Shown here: positions 18,080 through 26,087 of the stretch, piece by piece
Position numbering within the stretch: position 1 is the first letter of the stretch
Layout of the letters: every line of letters begins with the position of its first letter
Source: DASQYE01 sp035940775
GTDB taxonomy: Bacteria > Acidobacteriota > Blastocatellia > Pyrinomonadales > Pyrinomonadaceae
Direction: 5' to 3'
DNA: 64,000 nucleotides
Assembly (NCBI GenBank): GCA_035940775.1
Contig: DASZEN010000057.1
Location: 1 to 64,000 of the forward strand
The notes under the pieces: model-generated
The model's input: only the letters and a program-made list of their open reading frames with translations
Told to the model about the DNA's origin: nothing
Database searches by the model: none
Made by a program: the position numbers and the translations under genes

Positions 18080-19393
18080 ATGAGAGCACTCGCGCTCTTC
18101 GCGCCGCCAAACTTTATAGATGGTTTGCTGCTGAGATACTTCAGCCCCGAAACCGTCAACTACGTAGTCTGGCCCTTCATACAGATCGGGGCCGTGGTTA
18201 CGGGCGTGGCCGTCTGGGCCCTGTATGCGACCTATGCCGAGCGAAAGATTTCGGCCTTCATGCAGGCGCGGCTTGGGCCCATGCGTGTCGGCCCGTGGGG
18301 ATTGTTGCAGCCGCTCGCCGACGCCTTGAAACTGCTGACCAAAGAAGACCTCACGCCCGACAAGGCAGACCCCTTCATCTTCAAGTTCGCGCCCTACATC
18401 TCGGTCGTCGCCGCCTTCATAGTGTTCGCAGTGATTCCGTTTGCGCCCGACTGGGGCGTCATCACGGACATTAATATCGGGCTCCTCTTCGTCCTGTCGG
18501 TATCGAGCGTCGGCGTGCTCGCCCTGATTCTCGCTGGCTGGTCGTCCAATTCCAAGTACGCCCTGATGGGCGGGCTTCGTTCGAGCGCGCAGATGGTCTC
18601 CTACGAGGTCGCCATGGGGCTCTCGATCATCGGCGCGCTGATGTTTGCGCGCACGCTCTCGCTCTCGGGCATCGTCAACGCGCAGGCGACCGATTCCATC
18701 TGGTTCATAGCCTATCAGCCGATGGGATTTATCACCTTCCTGATTAGCGGCATCGCGGAAAATAATCGCGCGCCCTTTGACCTGCCCGAGGCCGAGTCGG
18801 AGATCGTCGCCGGTTTCCACACGGAATATTCGGGGATGCGATGGTCGCTCTTCTTCATGGCCGAGTACGCGGCGATGGCCGTCGTGACGGCCGTGACGAC
18901 GGCGCTCTACCTCGGCGGCTGGTACTTCCCCTTTATTTACAGGTTGACGGAAGCGAAGGGGTATCATCACCTGTACGTCATCCTGAGTCTCGTCATATTC
19001 ATCGGCAAGATGACGTTGTTGCTCTACACCTATTTCTGGCTGCGTTGGACGCTGCCGCGTTATCGTTACGATCAGTTGATGGATTTGGGATGGAAGTGGC
19101 TGATACCGGCGACGCTCGTCAACATCGTTTTGACGGCGACGGCGATCTTCGTCGTACAGGCGCTGGACGGCTATCGCGGATACAAAACGATAGAGTCTCT
19201 GGCGCAGGGGCTTAACCTGACGCTCACCGGAAAGGTGATTATGATCGCGATCGGTTGGGGCGGGCTCTTTATCACGGCCGGTGTGTTATCGGTAATCAAC
19301 TGGCGCTCGCGCGATTTCAACTTGAAATCGCAGCGCCGCAATATTCGACTGGTCGACGTGCCGAAAGGGAAACCGGCGGTCAATCAGGTTTAG
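18080..19393 (+). CDS. nuoH: NADH-quinone oxidoreductase subunit H
   Basis: 437 residues, somewhat longer than the E. coli subunit (325), with the extra length spread over loops and both ends. About nine transmembrane helices. Conserved signatures are YAERKISAFMQARLGPMRVG, LQPLADALKLLTKED, and the loop ENNRAPFDLPEAESEIVAGF with the acidic residues of the quinone channel. A Shine-Dalgarno GGAGAGAG lies directly before the start, in contrast to nuoB, nuoD, nuoJ and nuoL, which have hairpins instead. Confidence 0.97.
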   Translation: MRALALFAPPNFIDGLLLRYFSPETVNYVVWPFIQIGAVVTGVAVWALYATYAERKISAFMQARLGPMRVGPWGLLQPLADALKLLTKEDLTPDKADPFIFKFAPYISVVAAFIVFAVIPFAPDWGVITDINIGLLFVLSVSSVGVLALILAGWSSNSKYALMGGLRSSAQMVSYEVAMGLSIIGALMFARTLSLSGIVNAQATDSIWFIAYQPMGFITFLISGIAENNRAPFDLPEAESEIVAGFHTEYSGMRWSLFFMAEYAAMAVVTAVTTALYLGGWYFPFIYRLTEAKGYHHLYVILSLVIFIGKMTLLLYTYFWLRWTLPRYRYDQLMDLGWKWLIPATLVNIVLTATAIFVVQALDGYRGYKTIESLAQGLNLTLTGKVIMIAIGWGGLFITAGVLSVINWRSRDFNLKSQRRNIRLVDVPKGKPAVNQV

Positions 19394-19480
19394 ATTTCCG
19401 GGCTGCCGAACGCTGAGCCGGGAAAGTGAAGACCCGAATCGCTTTCCGATTTTCGGCATTCCGCCTGTCGAGAGGTATTT

Positions 19481-20014
19481 ATGCCAGCAGTTAATGTTCC
19501 GAAGCCGACGTTTATGCAGAAGCTGAAGCGCTTCTTTATGGCCGACCTGTTGAAGGGCATGGGCCTGACGCTCAAGTTCAATATCGGCGCGCTCACGGAC
19601 AAGGATGCCGTGGGGGGGCGCGGAATCTACACGGAGCAGTATCCGAAAGTGCGTCCCGATGTCGCGCCGCGCTTTCACGGAGCGCCGCGCCTGAACATGG
19701 ACCCGGAAACGCACGACACGCTCTGCATCGCCTGCAATCTCTGCGCGCTCGCCTGCCCCGAAGATTGCATCGACGTAATCCCGATGGACATAGAGATCAT
19801 GGTCGCCGGTAAGCCGCGCAAAAAGAAGGTGCTCGACGAGTTCATCTTCGATACTTCGCGCTGTATGTTCTGCGCGCTGTGCCAGGAGGCGTGCCCGACC
19901 AGTTGCCTTGAGCTGACGCAGGACTTTGAGCTTGCCACCTACTCGCGCGCCGGATTCGTCTGGAATCGAGAGATGCTCGAACAGGGACGCGAAACCATTA
20001 AGTACGAAGCATAA
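19481..20014 (+). CDS. nuoI: NADH-quinone oxidoreductase subunit I (2x[4Fe-4S])
   Basis: 177 residues. Two ferredoxin-type cluster motifs, CIACNLCALACPEDC and CMFCALCQEACPTSC, hold clusters N6a and N6b, which carry electrons to NuoB. The N-terminal amphipathic stretch anchors the protein to NuoH. GAGAGG seven bases upstream gives a normal ribosome site. The 87-bp gap after nuoH shows no clear palindrome; the gap to nuoJ is filled by one. Confidence 0.97.
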   Translation: MPAVNVPKPTFMQKLKRFFMADLLKGMGLTLKFNIGALTDKDAVGGRGIYTEQYPKVRPDVAPRFHGAPRLNMDPETHDTLCIACNLCALACPEDCIDVIPMDIEIMVAGKPRKKKVLDEFIFDTSRCMFCALCQEACPTSCLELTQDFELATYSRAGFVWNREMLEQGRETIKYEA

Positions 20015-20151
20015 ACGAAGGGATGCGGGATGCGGGATGAAGGGAAGGGATGAGGTCGGAGGGATGACAGGAATGCTTCCGTTTCTTGAATGCTTTTCTT
20101 ATTCATCCCTGATGGCTGCCGCCCTTCGTTCCTCCCTCCGCCCTTAAATAT
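20015..20151 (+). repeat. Intercistronic palindrome between nuoI and nuoJ
   Basis: The left arm contains CGAAGGGATGCGGGATGCGG and GAAGGGAAGGGATGAGG; the right arm contains ATTCATCCCTGATGGCTGCC and CGTTCCTCCCTCCGCCCTT. It fills the gap completely and the right arm ends 6 bases before the nuoJ ATG. Core and flanking GGCTGCCGCCC are shared with the nuoA-B and nuoD elements. Confidence 0.75.
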
Positions 20152-20796
20152 ATGATTCTTTCTGGCTGGGAAGCGGTCTTCTTCTGGGTGTTCACGGTCG
20201 CCACGCTGGTAACGGCACTGTTGACCATTCTTGCGCGCAATGCCGTACACAGCGCGCTGTTTCTGATCTCGTCGCTGATCGCGGTCGCGGCGCTCTTCAT
20301 AATGCTCGGCGCGGAGTTCATCGCGGGCGTACAAATATTGGTCTACATCGGCGGCGTGATGGTCTTGTTCCTGTTCGTCATCATGCTGGTAAACGTCGGC
20401 GCCGAGGAGCGCGGGCGCGAGCGCATCTTCAACGCCGGGCCGCAGGTGTGGGCCAGCGCCGTGGTCGCCGTGCTGCTCGCCTTCGGTCTCGTCTATGCGC
20501 TGCGCCAGGGCATGAAGGGGCTGCCCGGCCATGACCGGGAGATGAGCGCCGAGCGCGTCGCGCAGCAGCAGTCTTTGCCCGTGGCGGCCACCGGAACAAT
20601 GAAGATCACGAAAGAGACCGAACGCGTCGGCTCAAGCCTCTATCGTTATGCCTCTCTGCCGTTCGAGATCGCCAGCGTGTTGCTGCTCGTCGCCATCATC
20701 GGCTCCGTCATGCTCGCGCGTACCATCAAGCAGGAGGCCGCCGCCGACGACGTTGACCCGGAAGTTCTAAAAGAGAGAGCGCGGACGGATTCCTAG
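20152..20796 (+). CDS. nuoJ: NADH-quinone oxidoreductase subunit J
   Basis: 214 residues with five transmembrane helices. Conserved stretches are LTILARNAVHSALFLISSLI and LGAEFIAGVQILVYIGGVMVLFLFVIML, the latter including the pi-bulge helix of NuoJ that transmits redox changes to the membrane arm. A loop of about 30 residues between helices 4 and 5 (HDREMSAERVAQQQSLPVAA) is longer than usual. The start follows a hairpin without a Shine-Dalgarno. Confidence 0.96.
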   Translation: MILSGWEAVFFWVFTVATLVTALLTILARNAVHSALFLISSLIAVAALFIMLGAEFIAGVQILVYIGGVMVLFLFVIMLVNVGAEERGRERIFNAGPQVWASAVVAVLLAFGLVYALRQGMKGLPGHDREMSAERVAQQQSLPVAATGTMKITKETERVGSSLYRYASLPFEIASVLLLVAIIGSVMLARTIKQEAAADDVDPEVLKERARTDS

Positions 20797-20967
20797 CGCA
20801 CGAAGCTTGAAATCGTTCGGCGAGCGAAAAGCTGAAGAATAGAGAGGGCCGAGCCGTGAGGAGCAAAAGGGGCCGTGGATGAATCCGGGTGCATCGCACG
20901 CGCCTTGCCGGATCAAAAGATGTTTTATCCCTGCGCCCTCATGGTCTCTTCTTGAAAGGTTGATTCT

Positions 20968-21390
20968 ATGGGTACTTCGTTCATTTCCGCGCTTTTCGTC
21001 TGCCTCGTGCAGGCGGCTGCTCCACCGGAGGGCTCCGGTCGTTTGTTCAACCTCAAGCAAGACCTCGCCAATCCAGACCTGTCGAAGTTCCTGGTCATTG
21101 CGGCGCTCCTTTTTATCATAGGCGTGGCGGGCGTCCTCGTGCGGCGCAATATCATCGTGATCTTCATGTCGATTGAGCTGATCCTGAACGCCGCGAACCT
21201 GAATTTCATAGCCTTCTCGCGCTACCTACAGGAGACGGGCAGCTTCAACGCCGTCGCCGGGCAGGTCTTTACGGTCTTCGTGATCGTCGTCGCCGCCGCC
21301 GAAGCCGCCATCGGCCTCGGCATAGTCATCGCGCTTTACCGCAACAAAGAGACGATCTGGGTTGACGAGATTGATCTACTAAAATGGTGA
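20968..21390 (+). CDS. nuoK: NADH-quinone oxidoreductase subunit K with N-terminal extension
   Basis: 140 residues against a usual 100. The last 100 are normal NuoK: FLVIAALLFIIGVAGVLVRRN, then IFMSIELILNAANLNF with its conserved membrane Glu, and FVIVVAAAEAAIGLGIVIAL with the second Glu. The first 37 (FISALFVCLVQAAAPPEGSG...) resemble a signal peptide or an extra helix. AAAGG eight bases upstream supports this start, and the core has no ATG at the canonical position. The 171-bp gap after nuoJ holds no recognisable gene or strong palindrome. Confidence 0.93.
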   Translation: MGTSFISALFVCLVQAAAPPEGSGRLFNLKQDLANPDLSKFLVIAALLFIIGVAGVLVRRNIIVIFMSIELILNAANLNFIAFSRYLQETGSFNAVAGQVFTVFVIVVAAAEAAIGLGIVIALYRNKETIWVDEIDLLKW

Positions 21391-21490
21391 ATTCAGAACT
21401 CAGGACTCAGAATCCATAATTCAGAATAAAAGCGCCCGCCGTTCTTATTCTGACTTCTGTATTCTGAGTCCTGAATTCTGCTTTACAAAT
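21391..21490 (+). repeat. Intercistronic palindrome between nuoK and nuoL
   Basis: The left arm includes CAGAACTCAGGACTCAGAAT and ATTCAGAATAA; the right arm includes TTATTCTGACTTCTG and ATTCTGAGTCCTGAATTCTG, around a loop AAGCGCCCGCCGTTC. Near-perfect pairing over about 30 bp. It spans the gap between the two genes, ending 10 bases before the nuoL ATG. Confidence 0.8.
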
Positions 21491-24202
21491 ATGCATAGAT
21501 ACATCTGGCTCGTTCCGCTTCTGCCGCTCCTGGGCGCTGCCCTTAATGGATTGCTGGGCCGCTCTTTTCGCTTCTCTGAAAGGATGGTCGGCGCAATCGC
21601 GGTCGGCTCCGTCGCGCTCGCCTTTCTCGTCAGTGTGCTCGCGGTCTATTCCTACGGCTTCAGCGATCACGCCATCTGGCCCAATCCTTACGTGACGAGC
21701 CAGGACGGCGCGTTCCGTTACACCTGGATTCCGGGCGGCGCGGTCGAGATTACGCAGGGTGCTCCGGAGCGCGCACGCTCTCTCGGCGGTGGCGGCGAAA
21801 GTGGCGCGACGACGATGCCACGGGCGGGAGAGACCGTCACGCCGCTCTCGGACGAAAAGGGGGAGTACGGCGAGCTGACCATACGCGGAAACGAAGGCGC
21901 GCGAGCGGCGGCGGCGGCGGCGACGACGCGAGACCCGGCCGGACTGGGCGCGCGGGCGGCGAGCGACCGCTCTCCGAACGAGCATACGGGGCGCGGCTCC
22001 GTGCTCGATATAGAGTGGAGCTATCAGCTCGACGCGCTCTCGGCCATCTTTATGCTGATAGTGACGGGCGTCGGCCTCTGCATCTTCATCTTTGCGACCG
22101 GCTACATGCACGGCGATGCCGGTTACTATCGCTTCTTCGCCTACCTGGGCCTCTTCATGTTCTCGATGCTGGTGCTCGTCATGGGGTCTAACTTCATGCT
22201 GATGTTCGTCGGCTGGGAGGGCGTCGGGCTCTGCTCCTATCTGTTGATCGGATACTATTTCGACCGCCGCGAAGCGGGCGACGCTTCGCGCAAAGCCTTC
22301 ATCACGAATCGCATCGGGGATTTCGGATTCGCGCTCGCCGTCTTCTGTGTGATCGCGACCTTCGGGACGACCGATTACCGAGGCGTGATGGGCCAGGCGA
22401 GCGCCTACCCGCTGGAGTTGATCGGAACCTGGGGCATTATGTCCTGGATTGCTCTGGGCCTCTTCGTCGGCGCGTGCGGCAAGAGCGCGCAGATACCGCT
22501 TTTCGTCTGGCTGCCGGACGCGATGGCCGGGCCCACGCCCGTCTCCGCACTGATTCACGCCGCGACGATGGTCACGGCGGGCCTCTACATGGTGACGCGT
22601 ACGAACGTCATCTTCCAGCACTCGCAGACGATGATGCTCGTCGTCGCCATCGTCGGCGCTCTGACCGCCCTCTTTGCCGCGACCATCGGCATTACGCAGA
22701 ACGACATCAAGAAGGTACTGGCCTATTCGACCGTCTCGCAGTTGGGCTTTATGTTCCTGGCGTGCGGCGTCGGCGCTTTCATCATCGGCATCTTTCACGT
22801 CATGACGCACGCCTTCTTCAAGGCGTTGATGTTTCTCGGCGCGGGCTCTGTCATCCACGGCATGCATCACGAGCAGGACATGCGGCGCATGGGCGGGCTC
22901 AGGAAATACATGCCCTATACCTACTGGACTTTCCTTGCGGGCTGGCTCGCCATCTGCGGCATCATCCCTTTCAGCGGCTTCTGGTCGAAGGACGAGATAC
23001 TGTGGAACGCGGCCTCGACCAACTACATTCCGGGCGGGTGGATTCTCTGGCTCGTCGCCACCATCGCCGCCACCTGTACCGCCTTCTACATGACGCGGCT
23101 GGTCGCGATGACCTTCTGGGGCAAAGAAAGATTCAGGGAGGTCGTGGCGGGCGGGCAGGCCGACGAGGCCCACGCGCAGGCTTACGCGGACGGCGAAGCG
23201 CCGCATGACGCGCAGACCGATTCGGTAGGGTACCGCCCGCGCCACGATGCCGAAGAGCACGTCGGCGTCGCCCACGATGTCCTCTCGGCGCGCGCCGCCT
23301 CGCACCTGCACGACGAGCACGAGCACGGCTCGCACACGCCGCACGAATCGCCCGCCTCGATGTGGGTTCCGCTCGCCATACTCGCCGTGCTCGCCGTCAT
23401 CGGCGGTCTGGTCGGCATCAGTCCCGCGTTCACGGGCGGAAAACACGTCGGCGGGCGCATGAACATAATCAACTGGCTCGAACCCGTGATCTGGAATCCG
23501 CAGACGCGCGCCTTCGGCAAAGAGACCGAAGAGGAGGCCGACAAGGGACAAGCCCATGCGCCGCTGCCGACGACGAGCGAGCCCGCAACAACAGCAGCAG
23601 CGCCCGGCGGGCACGCGGCCACGGAAAGCGCCGGGAAGCAGAGCACGGCTTCGCCTTACGGGAACACAGGGTTCAACCTGGCCCATGCGGCGGAAGAAAA
23701 ACTCGGCGGCCACACGGCCTCCGAATGGCTCTTCATCATTATCTCGCTCGTGGCCGCGGGCTTCGGAATCCTCCTGGGCCTGCTCTTTTACGTCTGGCGA
23801 CCGCATCTGCCCGAAGTGTGGGCGGCGCGGCTCGGGCCCATTTACCGCGCAAGCTATAACCGTTACTGGGTTGACGAACTTTACGGCCTGCTCTTTACGC
23901 GGCGCGTGATGGACGGCGCGCGCGGCGTGTACGCCGTCGATTCAAAGGGCATAGACGGCGCTGTTAACGGCGCTGCGCGGCTCACGCGCGGGGCGAGCCT
24001 CATCACGGGCGCTTTCGATAAGTACGTCGTGGACGGGGTGGTCAACGGGGTCGCAGGCTTCATTAAGCGCCTGATGTCGCCCCTGATTCGCGCCACGCAA
24101 ACGGGTTTTGCGCAGAACTATGCGCTCGTCATGGTGCTCGGGCTGATCGCCGCCGTCGCCGTGTTCTTCTGGCCCGATCTGAGGGCGATATTCGGGCGCT
24201 GA
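21491..24202 (+). CDS. nuoL: NADH-quinone oxidoreductase subunit L with large insertions
   Basis: 903 residues compared with about 613 in E. coli. The antiporter-like core is intact: VGWEGVGLCSYLLIGYYF, GKSAQIPLFVWLPDAMAGPT, LIHAATMVTAGLYMVTR and FSGFWSKDEIL. Added segments are an insert at about residues 84-172 (Gly/Ala-rich, with six Ala from pure GCG codons), a His/Asp/Glu-rich stretch at about 545-620 (HDEHEHGSHTPHESP) and a Thr/Ala/Gly-rich stretch at about 680-740. All lie in loops between helices. The lateral helix and C-terminal region are present. The start lacks a Shine-Dalgarno and follows a hairpin. Confidence 0.96.
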   Translation: MHRYIWLVPLLPLLGAALNGLLGRSFRFSERMVGAIAVGSVALAFLVSVLAVYSYGFSDHAIWPNPYVTSQDGAFRYTWIPGGAVEITQGAPERARSLGGGGESGATTMPRAGETVTPLSDEKGEYGELTIRGNEGARAAAAAATTRDPAGLGARAASDRSPNEHTGRGSVLDIEWSYQLDALSAIFMLIVTGVGLCIFIFATGYMHGDAGYYRFFAYLGLFMFSMLVLVMGSNFMLMFVGWEGVGLCSYLLIGYYFDRREAGDASRKAFITNRIGDFGFALAVFCVIATFGTTDYRGVMGQASAYPLELIGTWGIMSWIALGLFVGACGKSAQIPLFVWLPDAMAGPTPVSALIHAATMVTAGLYMVTRTNVIFQHSQTMMLVVAIVGALTALFAATIGITQNDIKKVLAYSTVSQLGFMFLACGVGAFIIGIFHVMTHAFFKALMFLGAGSVIHGMHHEQDMRRMGGLRKYMPYTYWTFLAGWLAICGIIPFSGFWSKDEILWNAASTNYIPGGWILWLVATIAATCTAFYMTRLVAMTFWGKERFREVVAGGQADEAHAQAYADGEAPHDAQTDSVGYRPRHDAEEHVGVAHDVLSARAASHLHDEHEHGSHTPHESPASMWVPLAILAVLAVIGGLVGISPAFTGGKHVGGRMNIINWLEPVIWNPQTRAFGKETEEEADKGQAHAPLPTTSEPATTAAAPGGHAATESAGKQSTASPYGNTGFNLAHAAEEKLGGHTASEWLFIIISLVAAGFGILLGLLFYVWRPHLPEVWAARLGPIYRASYNRYWVDELYGLLFTRRVMDGARGVYAVDSKGIDGAVNGAARLTRGASLITGAFDKYVVDGVVNGVAGFIKRLMSPLIRATQTGFAQNYALVMVLGLIAAVAVFFWPDLRAIFGR

Positions 24203-24281
24203 CCGTTTACACAGAGCGCCCGGATTTCAGACCCTCGGGCATCATCGATCCGGAACCTGAAATATTCGTTTGGGGGATACA

Positions 24282-26003
24282 GTGAAAATTCCTTCTCTTC
24301 TCTCGATCATCACTTGGCTGCCCGCCGTCGGAGCCATCTTTATCCTCGCCGTCTTCAAAAAAGATCAGTCGAAGCTAATCAAGCAGTGGACTACGGCCTG
24401 GTTCGCCCTGACCTTCATCGTGTCGCTGTTCCTGCTCGGCTATGACCGGGGGGCGGGCGGGATGCAGTTTCTCGAAGACCGCCAGTGGATTCCAATAATA
24501 GGCGCGCGCTACCAACTGGGGGTTGACGGCGTGGCGGTGCTGCTGATCGTGCTGACGACGCTGCTGGGTGTGATCGCCGCGCTCTCTTCGTGGCGTTACA
24601 TAGAGAAGCGCGAGAAGGAATACTACGTGCTGCTTCTGCTGTTGCAGACGGCCGTGGTCGGCGTCTTCGCCTCTATGGACTTGTTCCTGTTCTACCTTTT
24701 CTTCGAGGTCTCGCTCGTGCCGATGTATTTCCTGATCGGCATCTGGGGCGGCGAGCGAAGGCTTTATGCGGCGATCAAGTTCTTCCTCTACACGCTGGTC
24801 GGCTCGGTCGTCATGCTTCTGGGCGTCCTGAAGATGTACTTCCTGACCCAGGACGCGACGCTTATCTCGCAGATTACGGGCGGGGTTCTGGATAACATAG
24901 CCGGTTTGACGGGCACGCCTGCGCGCGACATGCTGACGGGTACGCTCGCGGCGGCCAAAGCCAACGGCACTGGAACCTTCAATATCATGTACATGCAGGC
25001 GCTCGGCTCCGTGATGCCTATGGGGACGATGCAGATACTGCTGTTCGTCGCCTTCGCGCTCGGGTTTGCGATCAAGGTTCCGATGTGGCCGTTTCACACG
25101 TGGCTGCCGGACGCGCACGTCGAAGCGCCGACGGCCGGTTCCGTCATCCTCGCGGGCATTCTCCTCAAACTGGGAACCTACGGCTTCTTCCGTTTCAACC
25201 TGCCGATGTTCCCGAGGGCGTCGGCCGACGAAAGCTCGTTCCATTATTTCGGGCTCACGTTCGGCGTCCGAAGCATCATGGTTCTGCTCGCCATTATAGG
25301 CATTATCTACGGCGCGCTGGCGGCGATGTACTTCGTCGTCAAGCGCAATGGCGATGTCAAGAAGCTGGTCGCCTATTCATCCGTCTCTTCGATGGGCATC
25401 GTCATGCTCGGACTCTTCGCCCTGAACCCGAACGGAGTGAACGGCGCGGTGCTCCACATGATTAATCACGGCATCTATTCGGGCGCGCTCTTTCTGCTGG
25501 TCGGGATTATTTACGAGCGACGGCATACGCGCAACGTGTCGGAGTTCGGCGGCCTCTCGCACGTCATGCCGGGGTATGCGGCGGTCTTTCTGGCAATGGC
25601 GATGACGGCCATCGGCTTGCCGCTCTTGTGCGTCTTCATCTCTGAGTTCCTGGCGATGCGCGGAGCCTTCGAGGCCAATCCGTGGTGGGCCGGTTGGGCC
25701 GCGCTCGGCATTATTCTCAACGCGGGCTATATGCTGTGGCTCTATCAGCGCATGTTCTTCGGCAATATAGATAATCCGAAGAACGAGAATCTGCCGGATA
25801 TGTCGGGGCGCGAGTGGGCCTATATGCTGCCGCTCGTCGTCCTCTCGCTCTGGATAGGGGTTTATCCGAAACCCTTTATCGAATACATACAGCGGCCCGT
25901 CAACGCGGTCGTGCGCCACATCAGGCCCGATTATCCGATTCCGGGAATGCCTGCGGCCACAGCGCCCATCGCGCCGTCTGTGACAATGAACGCAGAGCGA
26001 TGA
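24282..26003 (+). CDS. nuoM: NADH-quinone oxidoreductase subunit M
   Basis: 573 residues from a GTG preceded by GGGGGA at a good distance; a TTG four codons upstream is the other possibility. An antiporter-like subunit of the membrane arm with about fourteen helices. Conserved features: FFEVSLVPMYFLIGIWGGERR with the key Glu of the first channel, KVPMWPFHTWLPDAHVEAPT with the Lys and WLPDAHVEAP signature, and VAYSSVSSMGIVMLGLF. One loop (about residues 200-235) is longer than in E. coli. The nuoL-nuoM gap of 79 bp carries no strong palindrome. Confidence 0.97.
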   Translation: MKIPSLLSIITWLPAVGAIFILAVFKKDQSKLIKQWTTAWFALTFIVSLFLLGYDRGAGGMQFLEDRQWIPIIGARYQLGVDGVAVLLIVLTTLLGVIAALSSWRYIEKREKEYYVLLLLLQTAVVGVFASMDLFLFYLFFEVSLVPMYFLIGIWGGERRLYAAIKFFLYTLVGSVVMLLGVLKMYFLTQDATLISQITGGVLDNIAGLTGTPARDMLTGTLAAAKANGTGTFNIMYMQALGSVMPMGTMQILLFVAFALGFAIKVPMWPFHTWLPDAHVEAPTAGSVILAGILLKLGTYGFFRFNLPMFPRASADESSFHYFGLTFGVRSIMVLLAIIGIIYGALAAMYFVVKRNGDVKKLVAYSSVSSMGIVMLGLFALNPNGVNGAVLHMINHGIYSGALFLLVGIIYERRHTRNVSEFGGLSHVMPGYAAVFLAMAMTAIGLPLLCVFISEFLAMRGAFEANPWWAGWAALGIILNAGYMLWLYQRMFFGNIDNPKNENLPDMSGREWAYMLPLVVLSLWIGVYPKPFIEYIQRPVNAVVRHIRPDYPIPGMPAATAPIAPSVTMNAER

Positions 26004-26087
26004 GCAGGATGAGCAGGATGAGCCCGCAACCTACGCTTTCGAACCATTATTTCCGATTCGTCGTTCAAGTTTGAGAGATACAACTCG

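Noticed and set aside
21407..23806. A 799-codon open frame opposite nuoL
   Set aside because: The product is Arg/Asp/Glu/His-rich and low-complexity, a typical antisense shadow. nuoL has clear conserved motifs.
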